Source of the DNA: Nonomuraea wenchangensis
GTDB lineage: Bacteria > Actinomycetota > Actinomycetes > Streptosporangiales > Streptosporangiaceae
Length of the DNA: 64,000 bases
Direction: 5' to 3'
Assembly (NCBI RefSeq): GCF_900111685.1
Contig: NZ_FOHX01000007.1
Location: forward strand, 111,986 to 175,985
Every line of letters begins with the position of its first letter. The stretch's first letter is position 1. Below are positions 23,394 to 31,074 of this stretch, piece by piece. Made by a program: the position numbers and the translations under genes. The notes beneath the pieces are model-generated. The model was not told the origin of the DNA. It searched no databases and saw only the letters and a list, made by a program, of their open reading frames with translations.

Positions 23394-26300
23394 CCGTCAC
23401 CGAGCTGACCAAGGCGCGGGCCGCGCGCGGCGGCGAGGCCCGCTGGACGCCCGAGCGCGCCGGGATACTCAACGTCTGGCGCTACTACGACGAGGTGTTC
23501 GAGTTCCACCGTGGCCGGCTGCTGCTGCGCGGCCCCAACGGCAGCGGCAAGTCCAAGGTGCTGGAGCTGCTGCTGCCGTACGTGCTGGACGCGAGCCTCA
23601 AGCCGAGCCGGCTGTCCACGTTCGGCGGCACCGAGCGCACCATGCACTGGAACCTCATGGGCGACGGCGCGGGCGGCGTCACCAGGGCGGGCTTCGTGTG
23701 GCTGGAGTTCCGCCACGCCGACGGCCGCTGGTTCACCTGCGGCGCCCGGCTCCAGGCCACCGTCCACACCACGAACGTCACCGCCTCCTACTTCACCCTC
23801 ACCGGGGCCAGGATCGGCGTGCCCGGCGGGATCCGGCTGACCGGCGACGAGGGACACCCGCTCACCCGGCTCCAGCTCGCCGAGGAGCTGGGCGAGGCGG
23901 GCACGGTGCACGAGTCCGCCGGGACGTACCGGACCGTGGTGCGCCGGGCCCTCTACCCCGGACTGAACGAGCAGCGCTACGACGCGCTCCTGACCGCGCT
24001 GCGCCAGCTCCGTACCCCCAAGCTGTCCGAACGCCTCGACCCCGGCCTGCTGTCCGACCTGCTGTCCAGCGCGCTGCCGCCGCTCGGCGACCACGAGCTG
24101 CGCGACCTCGCCGAGGGGTTCGAGCGGCTGGAACGGCAACGCGAGGAGCTGCGGCTGCTCGACCGGGACGTGGCGGAGACCGACCGGCTCGCCGGCCGGC
24201 AGCGCGACTACGCCCGCCGCGTCCTGCGGTCGGCCGCCGCCGGCGTCCTGGAGACCCGCGCCGAGCTGGACGCGCGGGCCGAGGAGGCCGCCGCCCGGCG
24301 CGCGGCGCTGCGGGAGGCCGAGGAGGAGCTGCGGGCGGCGACGCTGCGGCTGGGGGAGGAGGAGGCGCGGGAGCTGGCGCTGGCGGCGCGGATCGACGGG
24401 CTGAAGGAGAGCGAGGCGTACCGCGGCGGGAACGGCCTGCACCGGCTGCGCGAGGAGGCGCGGCGCGCCCACGAGACGGCGGCGGCGCTGCGCGACCAGG
24501 CGGGCGCGGCGGCCCGGGCGGCGGCGGCCAGGGAACGCCTCTCGCTCCGCGCCGGCACGGCCGCCCGCGCCGCGGCGGCGCTGGCCGACCGGGCCCGCGC
24601 CGAGGCCCGCGACGCCGCGCGGCGAGCCGGCCTGCTCAGCGCCGACGACCTCTTCACCGAAGGCACCTCCGAACGGGAAGGGGCGCAGGCGGCACGCGAG
24701 CTGGTACGCGTCGCGGTGGGCAGCCGGGCCGCGCAGATCCGCGAGGTCAGGGCCGCCGCGCTCGCGCACGAGGAGGCGGTCGGCCGGCGCACCGCCGCCG
24801 AACGGGACCGCGACCAGGCCAGGGACGCGCTCGACGCCGCCCGCGAGACCGGCGAACGCACCGGCCGCCTGTGCGACGAACGCCTCAAGGACCTGGCCGC
24901 CGCCCTCGCCGAGTGGGCCGCCGGCTGCCTCCACCTCCGCCTCGACCCCGGCCGTCTCGCCGCCCTCGCCGGCGACCCCGGCGCCGCCGACGAGGCGGTG
25001 ACCGAGGCCAGGATCGGCGCCGCCGTACGGATGGCGGCGCGCGAGCACCAGCTCACGACCGTACGCGACAACCTGGTGAAGGAGCAGGCCGAGCTGACCG
25101 CGGAACGCCGCGCCCTCGACGAGCGGGCCGTCCTGGAGCCGCCCGCCCCCCGCAGCCGCCCCAGGTCCGCCCGCGAGGGACGTCCGGGAACGCCGCTGTG
25201 GCGGGCGGTCGGCTTCCGGCCCGGCGTCGACCCCGGCGTCCAGGCCGCGGTCGAGGCCGCGCTGGAGGCGTCGGGACTGCTCGACCTGTGGCTGCTGCCG
25301 GACGGCGGGTTCGCCGCGGACGAGCACGACGCGTTCGCCGTGACCGCGCTGTCGCGCCCCGCGCCCGGCCCCAGCCTCGCCGACGTGCTGCTCGCCGAGC
25401 CCGGCTCCCCGGCCCCGGCGGAGGCGGTGCTGGCCGCGGTCGCGTACGCGCCCACCGCGCCGGGCGCCGACCATCCGGCCGTCATCGGCGCGGACGGCAC
25501 CTGGCGGCTCGGCCCCGCCGCCGGCCGGTGGGCCAAGCCGGAGCCCTCGTACGTCGGCGCCGCCGCCCGCGAACGGGCCCGCCGCCGCCGCATCGCCGAG
25601 CTGGACGAGCGGCTGGGCGACGTGGCGGGGCTGATCGCCGAGTGCGGGCACCTGCTCGCCGTCCTCGCCGGCGACCGCGACGCCCTGGCCGCCGAGCTGC
25701 GGCGCAGACCCGATCGCGGGCCGTACGACGCCGCCGCCCGCGCCCTGGACGCGGCGGTCGCGAAGGCCGCGCTCCTGGAGGACCGGCTTCAGGCCGGCGA
25801 GGAACGGCTGCGCGGACGCGAGGCGGAGGTCGTCAGCGCGCTGCGGCGGGTCACCGAACAGGCCGCCGCGCACGCCCTCCCGACGGCCCTGCCTGACCTG
25901 GACGGCCTGGAGGAGGCGCTGCGCGCCGCCGAGACCGCCGCCGCCGTACGGCACGAGCGCCGCGCCGACGCCCGCGCCGCCCACGAGCTGGCCGCGTACG
26001 CCGCCGAGACCGCCCGCGAGTACGAGGACCTGGCGATACGCGCCGTCGAACGGGCGGAGGAGGCGGCGGCCTCGGCCGTCACCCTGGCCGAACGCCTCTC
26101 CGCCATCGAGTCCACCACAAGACCCGTCGCAGACTCCACCGCCAGTACCAGTACCAGGGGCGAGTCCGCCCCCGGCCGCGGGGACGACGCCGGCCGCCTA
26201 CGGGTGCTGGAAGAGCTCCACGACGTCCAAGCCGCGCACCGCTCCTCCCGCCGCCTGGTCAAGTCGCTCAACGAGGGCCTGGCCCGCCTCAACGCCCGCC

Positions 26301-27487
26301 TCGGCCGCCTCCAGGGCGAGCTGGCCGTGGCCGAGGAGAAGCACGCCGAGGCGGAACGCGCGTACGACACCGCCGGCGCGCACCTCCACCGCCTCACCTC
26401 CGGCCACCTCCCGCACGACGCCGCACTGCCGCCCGAAGCGGCCCCGGCCCCCGCCATGGGGCCGGTAGAGGCGGCCCGGCGCCTGGCCGGGCACCTCGAC
26501 GCGGTGCCGTACGAGCCGCGCCACCTCCGGGAGGCCGAGGCCCGCCTGCGGGACGCCGTCCACCACGCCAGGGAGGCACTCGCCCACCGCGCGACCCTGG
26601 AGCTGGCCCGCGACGACGACGACGTCCAGGTGCTCACCGCGAGCACCGGCGGCGCGCGGACCGGCGTGGCGGCGCTCGCCGACGCGCTGCGCGCGGAGCT
26701 GGAGGCGCGCCGGTCGGGCAGCGGGCAGGCGGAGCGGGACCTGTTCGACCGCATGCTCAGCGGCGCCGCCCGCCGCCACCTGGCCGACCGCATCAGGCAG
26801 GCGACCGCCCTGGTCGAGGACATGAACCGGCGCCTGGAACGCGTCCGGACCGCCTCCCGGCTCGCGGTCCGGCTGGCCTGGCAGGTGGACCCGGCCCAGC
26901 CTGCGGGCACCCGGAACGCCCGCGACCTGCTGCTGCGCGACCCGGCCGACCTGGACGAGACGGCCCGCGAGACCCTGTACGCCTTCTTCCGCGACCGCGT
27001 GGAGGAGGCTCGGGCCGACGGCTCCCCGGCGAGCTGGGAGGACCAGCTCGCGACGGTGCTCGACTACACCTCCTGGCACCGGTTCACGGTCCGGCTCGAC
27101 CGCGGCGACGGCGAGGGCTGGCAGGACCTCACCAGGAAGCTGCACGGCGCGCTGTCGGGCGGGGAGAAGGCGATCGCGCTGCACCTGCCGCTGTTCGCCG
27201 CCGTGGCCGCGCACTACCAGACCGATCCGGGATGCCCCCGGTTCATCCTGCTGGACGAGGTGTTCGTGGGCGTGGACCGGACGAACCGCGGCCAGGTCTT
27301 CGAGCTGCTGGTGGACCTGGGGCTGGACCTCGTGCTGACCTCCGACCACGAATGGTGCGAATATCGCGAGCTCGACGGGATCGCCATCCACCAGCTCATC
27401 ACCGGCGACGGTGACGACGCCGTGACGACGGCCCGGTTCGTCTGGAACGGCCGCCGCACCGCCCCCACCGATCTCAGCCGGCCATGA
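23390..27487 (+). CDS. jetC: TIGR02680-family SMC-like ATPase, Wadjet type II JetC
   Basis: 1365 residues. The N-terminal ATPase half has ILNVWRYYDEVFEFHRGRLL then Walker A GPNGSGKS at 48-55. The C-terminal half has the ABC signature LSGGEKAIALHLPLFAA near residue 1255 and Walker B FILLDEVFVGVD near 1285, followed by VLTSDHEWCEY. Between them lie about 1000 residues of Ala/Arg/Glu-rich coiled coil with a globular, hinge-like part near 600-730. Head-coil-hinge architecture matches SMC/MukB-like motors. In Wadjet systems the motor extrudes plasmid DNA and triggers its cleavage by JetD. No JetD-type (Toprim) gene follows; the next gene is a convergent sugar kinase. Confidence 0.88.
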   Translation: MTVTELTKARAARGGEARWTPERAGILNVWRYYDEVFEFHRGRLLLRGPNGSGKSKVLELLLPYVLDASLKPSRLSTFGGTERTMHWNLMGDGAGGVTRAGFVWLEFRHADGRWFTCGARLQATVHTTNVTASYFTLTGARIGVPGGIRLTGDEGHPLTRLQLAEELGEAGTVHESAGTYRTVVRRALYPGLNEQRYDALLTALRQLRTPKLSERLDPGLLSDLLSSALPPLGDHELRDLAEGFERLERQREELRLLDRDVAETDRLAGRQRDYARRVLRSAAAGVLETRAELDARAEEAAARRAALREAEEELRAATLRLGEEEARELALAARIDGLKESEAYRGGNGLHRLREEARRAHETAAALRDQAGAAARAAAARERLSLRAGTAARAAAALADRARAEARDAARRAGLLSADDLFTEGTSEREGAQAARELVRVAVGSRAAQIREVRAAALAHEEAVGRRTAAERDRDQARDALDAARETGERTGRLCDERLKDLAAALAEWAAGCLHLRLDPGRLAALAGDPGAADEAVTEARIGAAVRMAAREHQLTTVRDNLVKEQAELTAERRALDERAVLEPPAPRSRPRSAREGRPGTPLWRAVGFRPGVDPGVQAAVEAALEASGLLDLWLLPDGGFAADEHDAFAVTALSRPAPGPSLADVLLAEPGSPAPAEAVLAAVAYAPTAPGADHPAVIGADGTWRLGPAAGRWAKPEPSYVGAAARERARRRRIAELDERLGDVAGLIAECGHLLAVLAGDRDALAAELRRRPDRGPYDAAARALDAAVAKAALLEDRLQAGEERLRGREAEVVSALRRVTEQAAAHALPTALPDLDGLEEALRAAETAAAVRHERRADARAAHELAAYAAETAREYEDLAIRAVERAEEAAASAVTLAERLSAIESTTRPVADSTASTSTRGESAPGRGDDAGRLRVLEELHDVQAAHRSSRRLVKSLNEGLARLNARLGRLQGELAVAEEKHAEAERAYDTAGAHLHRLTSGHLPHDAALPPEAAPAPAMGPVEAARRLAGHLDAVPYEPRHLREAEARLRDAVHHAREALAHRATLELARDDDDVQVLTASTGGARTGVAALADALRAELEARRSGSGQAERDLFDRMLSGAARRHLADRIRQATALVEDMNRRLERVRTASRLAVRLAWQVDPAQPAGTRNARDLLLRDPADLDETARETLYAFFRDRVEEARADGSPASWEDQLATVLDYTSWHRFTVRLDRGDGEGWQDLTRKLHGALSGGEKAIALHLPLFAAVAAHYQTDPGCPRFILLDEVFVGVDRTNRGQVFELLVDLGLDLVLTSDHEWCEYRELDGIAIHQLITGDGDDAVTTARFVWNGRRTAPTDLSRP

Positions 27488-27625
27488 GTCGGCGGTGCAG
27501 GCGGCGGGCCTCGTACCCGAGAAGGCTGGAACCCTTGCGGGCCGCCACCTCCGCCAGCCCGGGCACGTCCCCTCGCCCGCCCGCCCGCTCGGTCCGCGGC
27601 GACCTTGAGCAGCTCCCCCAGCCGG
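27484..27625 (-). pseudogene. coding-like remnant between jetC and the sugar kinase, apparently frameshifted
   Basis: On the minus strand, after the kinase stop, one frame reads TTDRLGELLKVAADRAGGR and another continues GDVPGLAEVAARKGSSLL then GYEARRLHRRLMAG to a TGA at 27484. Both parts look like protein (good residue mix, high third-position GC), but they are in different frames. The switch falls in a (GGGC)3 repeat at about 27573-27588, where slippage is easy. No start codon with a ribosome binding site is seen. It could be the end of a decayed gene, a small gene with a sequencing error, or chance. Confidence 0.25.
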
Positions 27626-28630
27626 TCAGTTGTGCGGCGCAGGGGGAGCGGTCAGTTGCGCGGGCCAGGGTGGGTTGGCGCCGGGGACCGAGCAGGTCAG
27701 GGCTGCCACGTGGGCCGCGAACGCCGCCGCCTCCACCGCCGTCTCCAGGTCCAGGCCGTCCAGTCGCCCGCCGAGGTGGCCGCCGGCGTGCAGGTGGTGC
27801 AGGAGGCCGGCTGTGAAGGAGTCGCCCGCGCCGACCGTGTCCACGACCTCGACCTTCGGGGCGGGTACGGTGGCGCGCTCGCCGTTCAGCGAGACCAGCG
27901 CCCCGGCGGCCCCTCGCGTGACGACCACCAGGCGGGCTCCCGCCTCGTGCCAGGTGTCGCAGGCGTGTTCCGGGGACACCCCCGGCAGCAGGAACTCCAG
28001 GTCGTCGTCGCTGAGCCTGAGGATGTCGGCCCACGAGCACCAGCGCGCCACCTGGTAGTCGCCCTTGGCGGCGAGGCTGGGGCGGACGTTCGGGTCGACC
28101 GAGATCGTGGCGTGCCTGGACGCGGCCCGCGCGAACTCCTCGACCGCCGCCCGCCCTGGAGCCCTGACCAGGGCGAGCGAGCCGGTGTGCAGGCAGGTGG
28201 CGGCGCCGAGTCTGGCCGGGGCCAGCTCGTCCCGGCTCCACTGCCAGTCGGCGGCGCCCTCGGCGTAGAAGGTGTAGTCGGCCCCTCCGCCAGCGTCGAG
28301 GGCCGCGACGGCGAGCGTGCTCGGCTCAGCGGCCTCGACGCAGCCCGACAGGTCCACGCCGGAAGCCGCCAGATGCTCGCGGAACAGGCCGCCGAAGACG
28401 TCCCCGGAGAGGCGGCCGAGGAAGCGCGCCGGGGTGCCGAGCCGGGCCAGCGCCACGGCGGTGTTGGCGGGGCCGCCCCCTGGCAGCACCCGCAACCCCA
28501 GCCCGCCTCTGCCACCGTCGTAGCCGCCGCCCCCGCTGCGGTCGCCACCCCCGCCCCTGCCGTCAGTGGAGGTGGAGGGGTGGGTGGTGGTGAAGGCGTC
28601 CGCGACGCACTCACCCAGGACAGCGATCAT
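27626..28630 (-). CDS. PfkB-family carbohydrate kinase, fructokinase-like
   Basis: 334 residues from the ATG at 28630. Ribokinase-fold features: MIAVLGECVADAF at the N-terminus, the substrate-binding GGGPANTAVALARLG, an ADYTFYAEGAAD lid strand, SVDPNVRPSL, and the C-terminal anion hole DTVGAGDSFTAG with the catalytic Asp. It should phosphorylate a sugar such as fructose with ATP. Between strand one and the substrate loop an unusual Gly/Ser/Arg-rich insertion (residues about 16-45) replaces a stretch that is normally ten or so residues. Neighbours do not suggest a pathway. Convergent with jetC. Confidence 0.87.
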   Translation of the reverse strand: MIAVLGECVADAFTTTHPSTSTDGRGGGGDRSGGGGYDGGRGGLGLRVLPGGGPANTAVALARLGTPARFLGRLSGDVFGGLFREHLAASGVDLSGCVEAAEPSTLAVAALDAGGGADYTFYAEGAADWQWSRDELAPARLGAATCLHTGSLALVRAPGRAAVEEFARAASRHATISVDPNVRPSLAAKGDYQVARWCSWADILRLSDDDLEFLLPGVSPEHACDTWHEAGARLVVVTRGAAGALVSLNGERATVPAPKVEVVDTVGAGDSFTAGLLHHLHAGGHLGGRLDGLDLETAVEAAAFAAHVAALTCSVPGANPPWPAQLTAPPAPHN

Positions 28631-28697
28631 CGGGCCGCCTTTCTCAGCTGGGACCGGGCGCCGCGCCCCGCCTTCCCTTACCGGGCACCTGGCCAGG

Positions 28698-29522
28698 TTA
28701 GTGGCGCAGGCCCGTGAACAGGTCTTCCTCGTGGGTGGGCGTCCGGACCTTGGACAGCACCCGCTCGAACGCCTCGTGCGAGAACGCCCGCTGCTGGGTC
28801 TCCTCCGGCATGCGCAGCAGGAAGATGTTCTCGCCCTGGCTCTCGTGGGCCCGCAGCGCCTTGAGCTTGCGCTCGGTGTAGGGGGCCACGTCGATGACCG
28901 TGGTGACCCGCTCGTCGGGGGTGCCGAAGTCGTCGGGGAGCTCGAAGTCGCCCACGTCCATGCCGCTGTCGCGCATCAGCTCGAACATCTGCTTCATCGC
29001 CGAGCGCGGCATCGCGGTGTAGTAGAACTTGTCGGGGATGCCGGTCGACTCGACGGCCGCCGCGGTGATCCGGTGCGTCTGGACGTGGTCGGGGTGGCCG
29101 TAGCCGCCGCCGCCCGTCTCGTCGTAGGTCACGACGACCTGCGGCCGGTAGCGCTCGATCAGGGCGGCCAGCCTGCCCGCCGCCTCCTCCACCGGGACGT
29201 TGGCGAACGCGTCGGGATGACCGTTGCCCGCCCATCCGTCCATGCCGGAGTCGCGGTAGCCGAGCAGCTCCAGGTGGTCGATGCCCAGGTGGGCGACCGA
29301 TTCGCGCAGCTCGGCCAGGCGACGGGCGGCCACCGCCGCGTCGTCGTGGCCGTCGTCGCCCGGTTTGACGCCGCCCTCGCCGTCGCCCTGCTCACCGTTG
29401 GTGCAGGTGACCAGGACGGTGCGGACGCCCTCCTCGGTGTAGCGGGCCAGGATGCCGCCGGTGCTGAGGCATTCGTCGTCGGGGTGGGCGTGGACGACCA
29501 TGAGCGTGAGTTCCCGATCCAT
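28698..29522 (-). CDS. PIG-L family deacetylase (MshB/Mca-like zinc amidase)
   Basis: 274 residues from the ATG at 29522. The zinc site is seen in HAHPDDE (His13, Asp16) and YGHPDH (His146), with Asp15 as likely base. The overall plan matches the N-acetylglucosaminyl deacetylases MshB (mycothiol synthesis) and Mca (mycothiol S-conjugate amidase), both common in actinobacteria, but also more general PIG-L enzymes of secondary metabolism. The insert KPGDDGHDDAAVAARR is of the Mca/generic type. I do not decide between them. A GGGAAT, 19 bases, GTT arrangement upstream resembles a SigR disulfide-stress promoter, with one base extra in the spacer. Confidence 0.85.
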   Translation of the reverse strand: MDRELTLMVVHAHPDDECLSTGGILARYTEEGVRTVLVTCTNGEQGDGEGGVKPGDDGHDDAAVAARRLAELRESVAHLGIDHLELLGYRDSGMDGWAGNGHPDAFANVPVEEAAGRLAALIERYRPQVVVTYDETGGGGYGHPDHVQTHRITAAAVESTGIPDKFYYTAMPRSAMKQMFELMRDSGMDVGDFELPDDFGTPDERVTTVIDVAPYTERKLKALRAHESQGENIFLLRMPEETQQRAFSHEAFERVLSKVRTPTHEEDLFTGLRH

Positions 29523-29639
29523 GGGGCGAAACCCTACCCGGCCCCACCGACATTCCCGGCCCGGCTCCCGGCCCGGGCGCCCCGCCTCAACTCAGGCTGG
29601 GGCGGGGCGGGGCCGGGAGCAAGGGGACGGGGAAGGGGG

Positions 29640-30806
29640 TTAGCGGGTGTTCAGCAGGTCGGTGACGTTCGTGGCGCGGAGCATCGCCGGGGTGAGCAGG
29701 CGGGCGCGGTGCTCGGGGACGCCCCCGGCGCGGGCGGCGGCCGTGAGCGCCGTGCCCAGCCAGGCGGTGTCGAGGGCGCGGCCGTCCGGGCGGCGGATCA
29801 GCGGCTCGCCCGCCGGCCTGCTGGCGCACAGGACGCGCAGCAGCGGGCGGGCCAGCGGCGTGACCAGGAAGGCGGCGACGTCGTCCCGGCCGTGGTTGAC
29901 GGTGACGACCGCCGGCTGCCCGGCGGTGCCGTCGGGCACGGTGCGTACGTCCTGCCGGGTCAGCCCGGCCAGGGCCTCCACGGCGGCGCCGGTCAGCTCC
30001 AGCAGCGCGACGGCCGCCGCCTCCGTGGTGCGGCCGTCCGCGGCGAGGCGGGCGACGCCCTCCCGGAGCAGCCGCCGTTCCTCCGGGGTGACCGCGTGGC
30101 CGTTGCCCGAGCGGGCCTGCGTGGCCGGTGTGGCGCCGGCGACCTGGTTGTGCCGGACGACGCCGCACCGCCAGGCGTAGGAGTAGAACGACATCAGGGC
30201 GGCCCGCTTGCGGCTCACCGTCTTGCTGGTGAGCGGCCTGCCGGGGCTTCGGGGGACGCCGCCGGTGCGGGCGGCCTCGCAGAACGCCTCCAGATGGGCG
30301 CCGGTGACGGCCAGGAGCTCGACGCCCGGCTCGGCCACCTGCAGCCAGCGCAGGAACGACGCGACCACCTGCAGGGCCACCTGGCGGGCGGCGGCGGACG
30401 GCTTGTCGCACAGCCAGGCGGAGACCGTACGGCGGGCGAGCGGGTCGAGGGCGTCCACCAGGTCCACGTCGGCGCCGGGCACCTCGCCCCCGTCCTTGGG
30501 GCGGCGGCGCGGCCGGAGCCCGGGGATCTCCCCGACGCTCCCCGGCGCGGCGTCCTCCGCCCGGCCGCTGTCAGGGGTCGCGGCCGGTAAGCGCTGGTCG
30601 TGCGGCGCGGGGCCGGCGTCCGGCGACGGCGTGACCGGCGCCGCGGGCGAGGCCGGCGTGACGCGGGGGACGCCGCGTACGGTCTCCCGCCGGGGCAGGC
30701 CGGTCTCCCGGCGGATCGGGGCGCCCTGCTCGTCGGCGGAGGTGGAGGCGGGGGCGGGCGCGGGGGAGGTGCCGGTGAGGGGGTCGCCTTCGCGCATGGT
30801 CAGCAT
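29640..30806 (-). CDS. tyrosine recombinase/integrase homologue lacking catalytic residues
   Basis: 388 residues from the ATG at 30806; an ATG three codons later (30797) is the alternative. Residues 1-105 are low-complexity Pro/Ala/Arg. Residues about 110-225 are a SAM-like core-binding domain, ending with LTSKTVSRKRAALMSFYSYAWRCGVV. Residues 235-388 follow the phage-integrase fold (ALLELTGAAVEALAGLTRQDV, then LTPAMLRATNVTDLL). The first catalytic Arg (normally TGLRxxEL) is Ala; the HxxR box reads AMLR, so its His is lost, and the protein stops at LLNTR, before the position of the nucleophilic Tyr. Cleavage activity is therefore not expected; a DNA-binding role is possible. Confidence 0.75.
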   Translation of the reverse strand: MLTMREGDPLTGTSPAPAPASTSADEQGAPIRRETGLPRRETVRGVPRVTPASPAAPVTPSPDAGPAPHDQRLPAATPDSGRAEDAAPGSVGEIPGLRPRRRPKDGGEVPGADVDLVDALDPLARRTVSAWLCDKPSAAARQVALQVVASFLRWLQVAEPGVELLAVTGAHLEAFCEAARTGGVPRSPGRPLTSKTVSRKRAALMSFYSYAWRCGVVRHNQVAGATPATQARSGNGHAVTPEERRLLREGVARLAADGRTTEAAAVALLELTGAAVEALAGLTRQDVRTVPDGTAGQPAVVTVNHGRDDVAAFLVTPLARPLLRVLCASRPAGEPLIRRPDGRALDTAWLGTALTAAARAGGVPEHRARLLTPAMLRATNVTDLLNTR

Positions 30807-30958
30807 GTGATCGGCAGGGGCCGGGTGCGCGAGCGCATGGCGCGACCGGGTGGGGCGTCGGTGACGGCGGGCGTCCTTGGGCAGGGCACGAGGATCACGG
30901 GGGTGGCCGTCGCGGCGGCACGGCGAGCGCGACGACCCGAGCCTGGCAGACCGATCAT
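30800..30958 (-). CDS. possible 52-residue upstream ORF of the recombinase-like gene
   Basis: The minus strand reads from an ATG at 30958 through 53 codons to a TGA at 30800, two bases before the ATG at 30797 of the recombinase-like gene (TGACCATG). The peptide starts MIGLPGSGRRARRAAATATP, has a short hydrophobic VILVPC and ends in basic residues. No ribosome binding site is evident. Coupled translation with the downstream gene is the main argument for it. Confidence 0.25.
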   Translation of the reverse strand: MIGLPGSGRRARRAAATATPVILVPCPRTPAVTDAPPGRAMRSRTRPLPITC

Positions 30959-31045
30959 GATCTCGATCTTCTCACGAACGCCGCCTCCTGAAGACCTCGA
31001 CGGCCACGGCAGTCCCTTGCGAATCGGCGGTCACACCCCTTGCCC

Positions 31046-31061
31046 CTGAGTCATGACTCAG
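31046..31061. promoter_or_regulatory. perfect 16-bp palindrome, candidate operator
   Basis: CTGAGTCATGACTCAG reads the same on both strands with no loop, so it is more like a dimer-binding site than a terminator. It lies in the 268-bp gap upstream of the recombinase-like gene and 13 bases past the stop of the TTC38-like gene. Apart from it and the possible short ORF, the gap shows only a ten-base palindrome GATCATGATC at 30953-30962. Confidence 0.45.
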
Positions 31062-31074
31062 TCGAGCCGCCCGG

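Noticed and set aside
29640..30806. The recombinase-like gene as the missing JetD
   Set aside because: It has integrase core-binding and catalytic folds and no Toprim-type Glu/Asp motifs; it lies on the other strand, two genes away.
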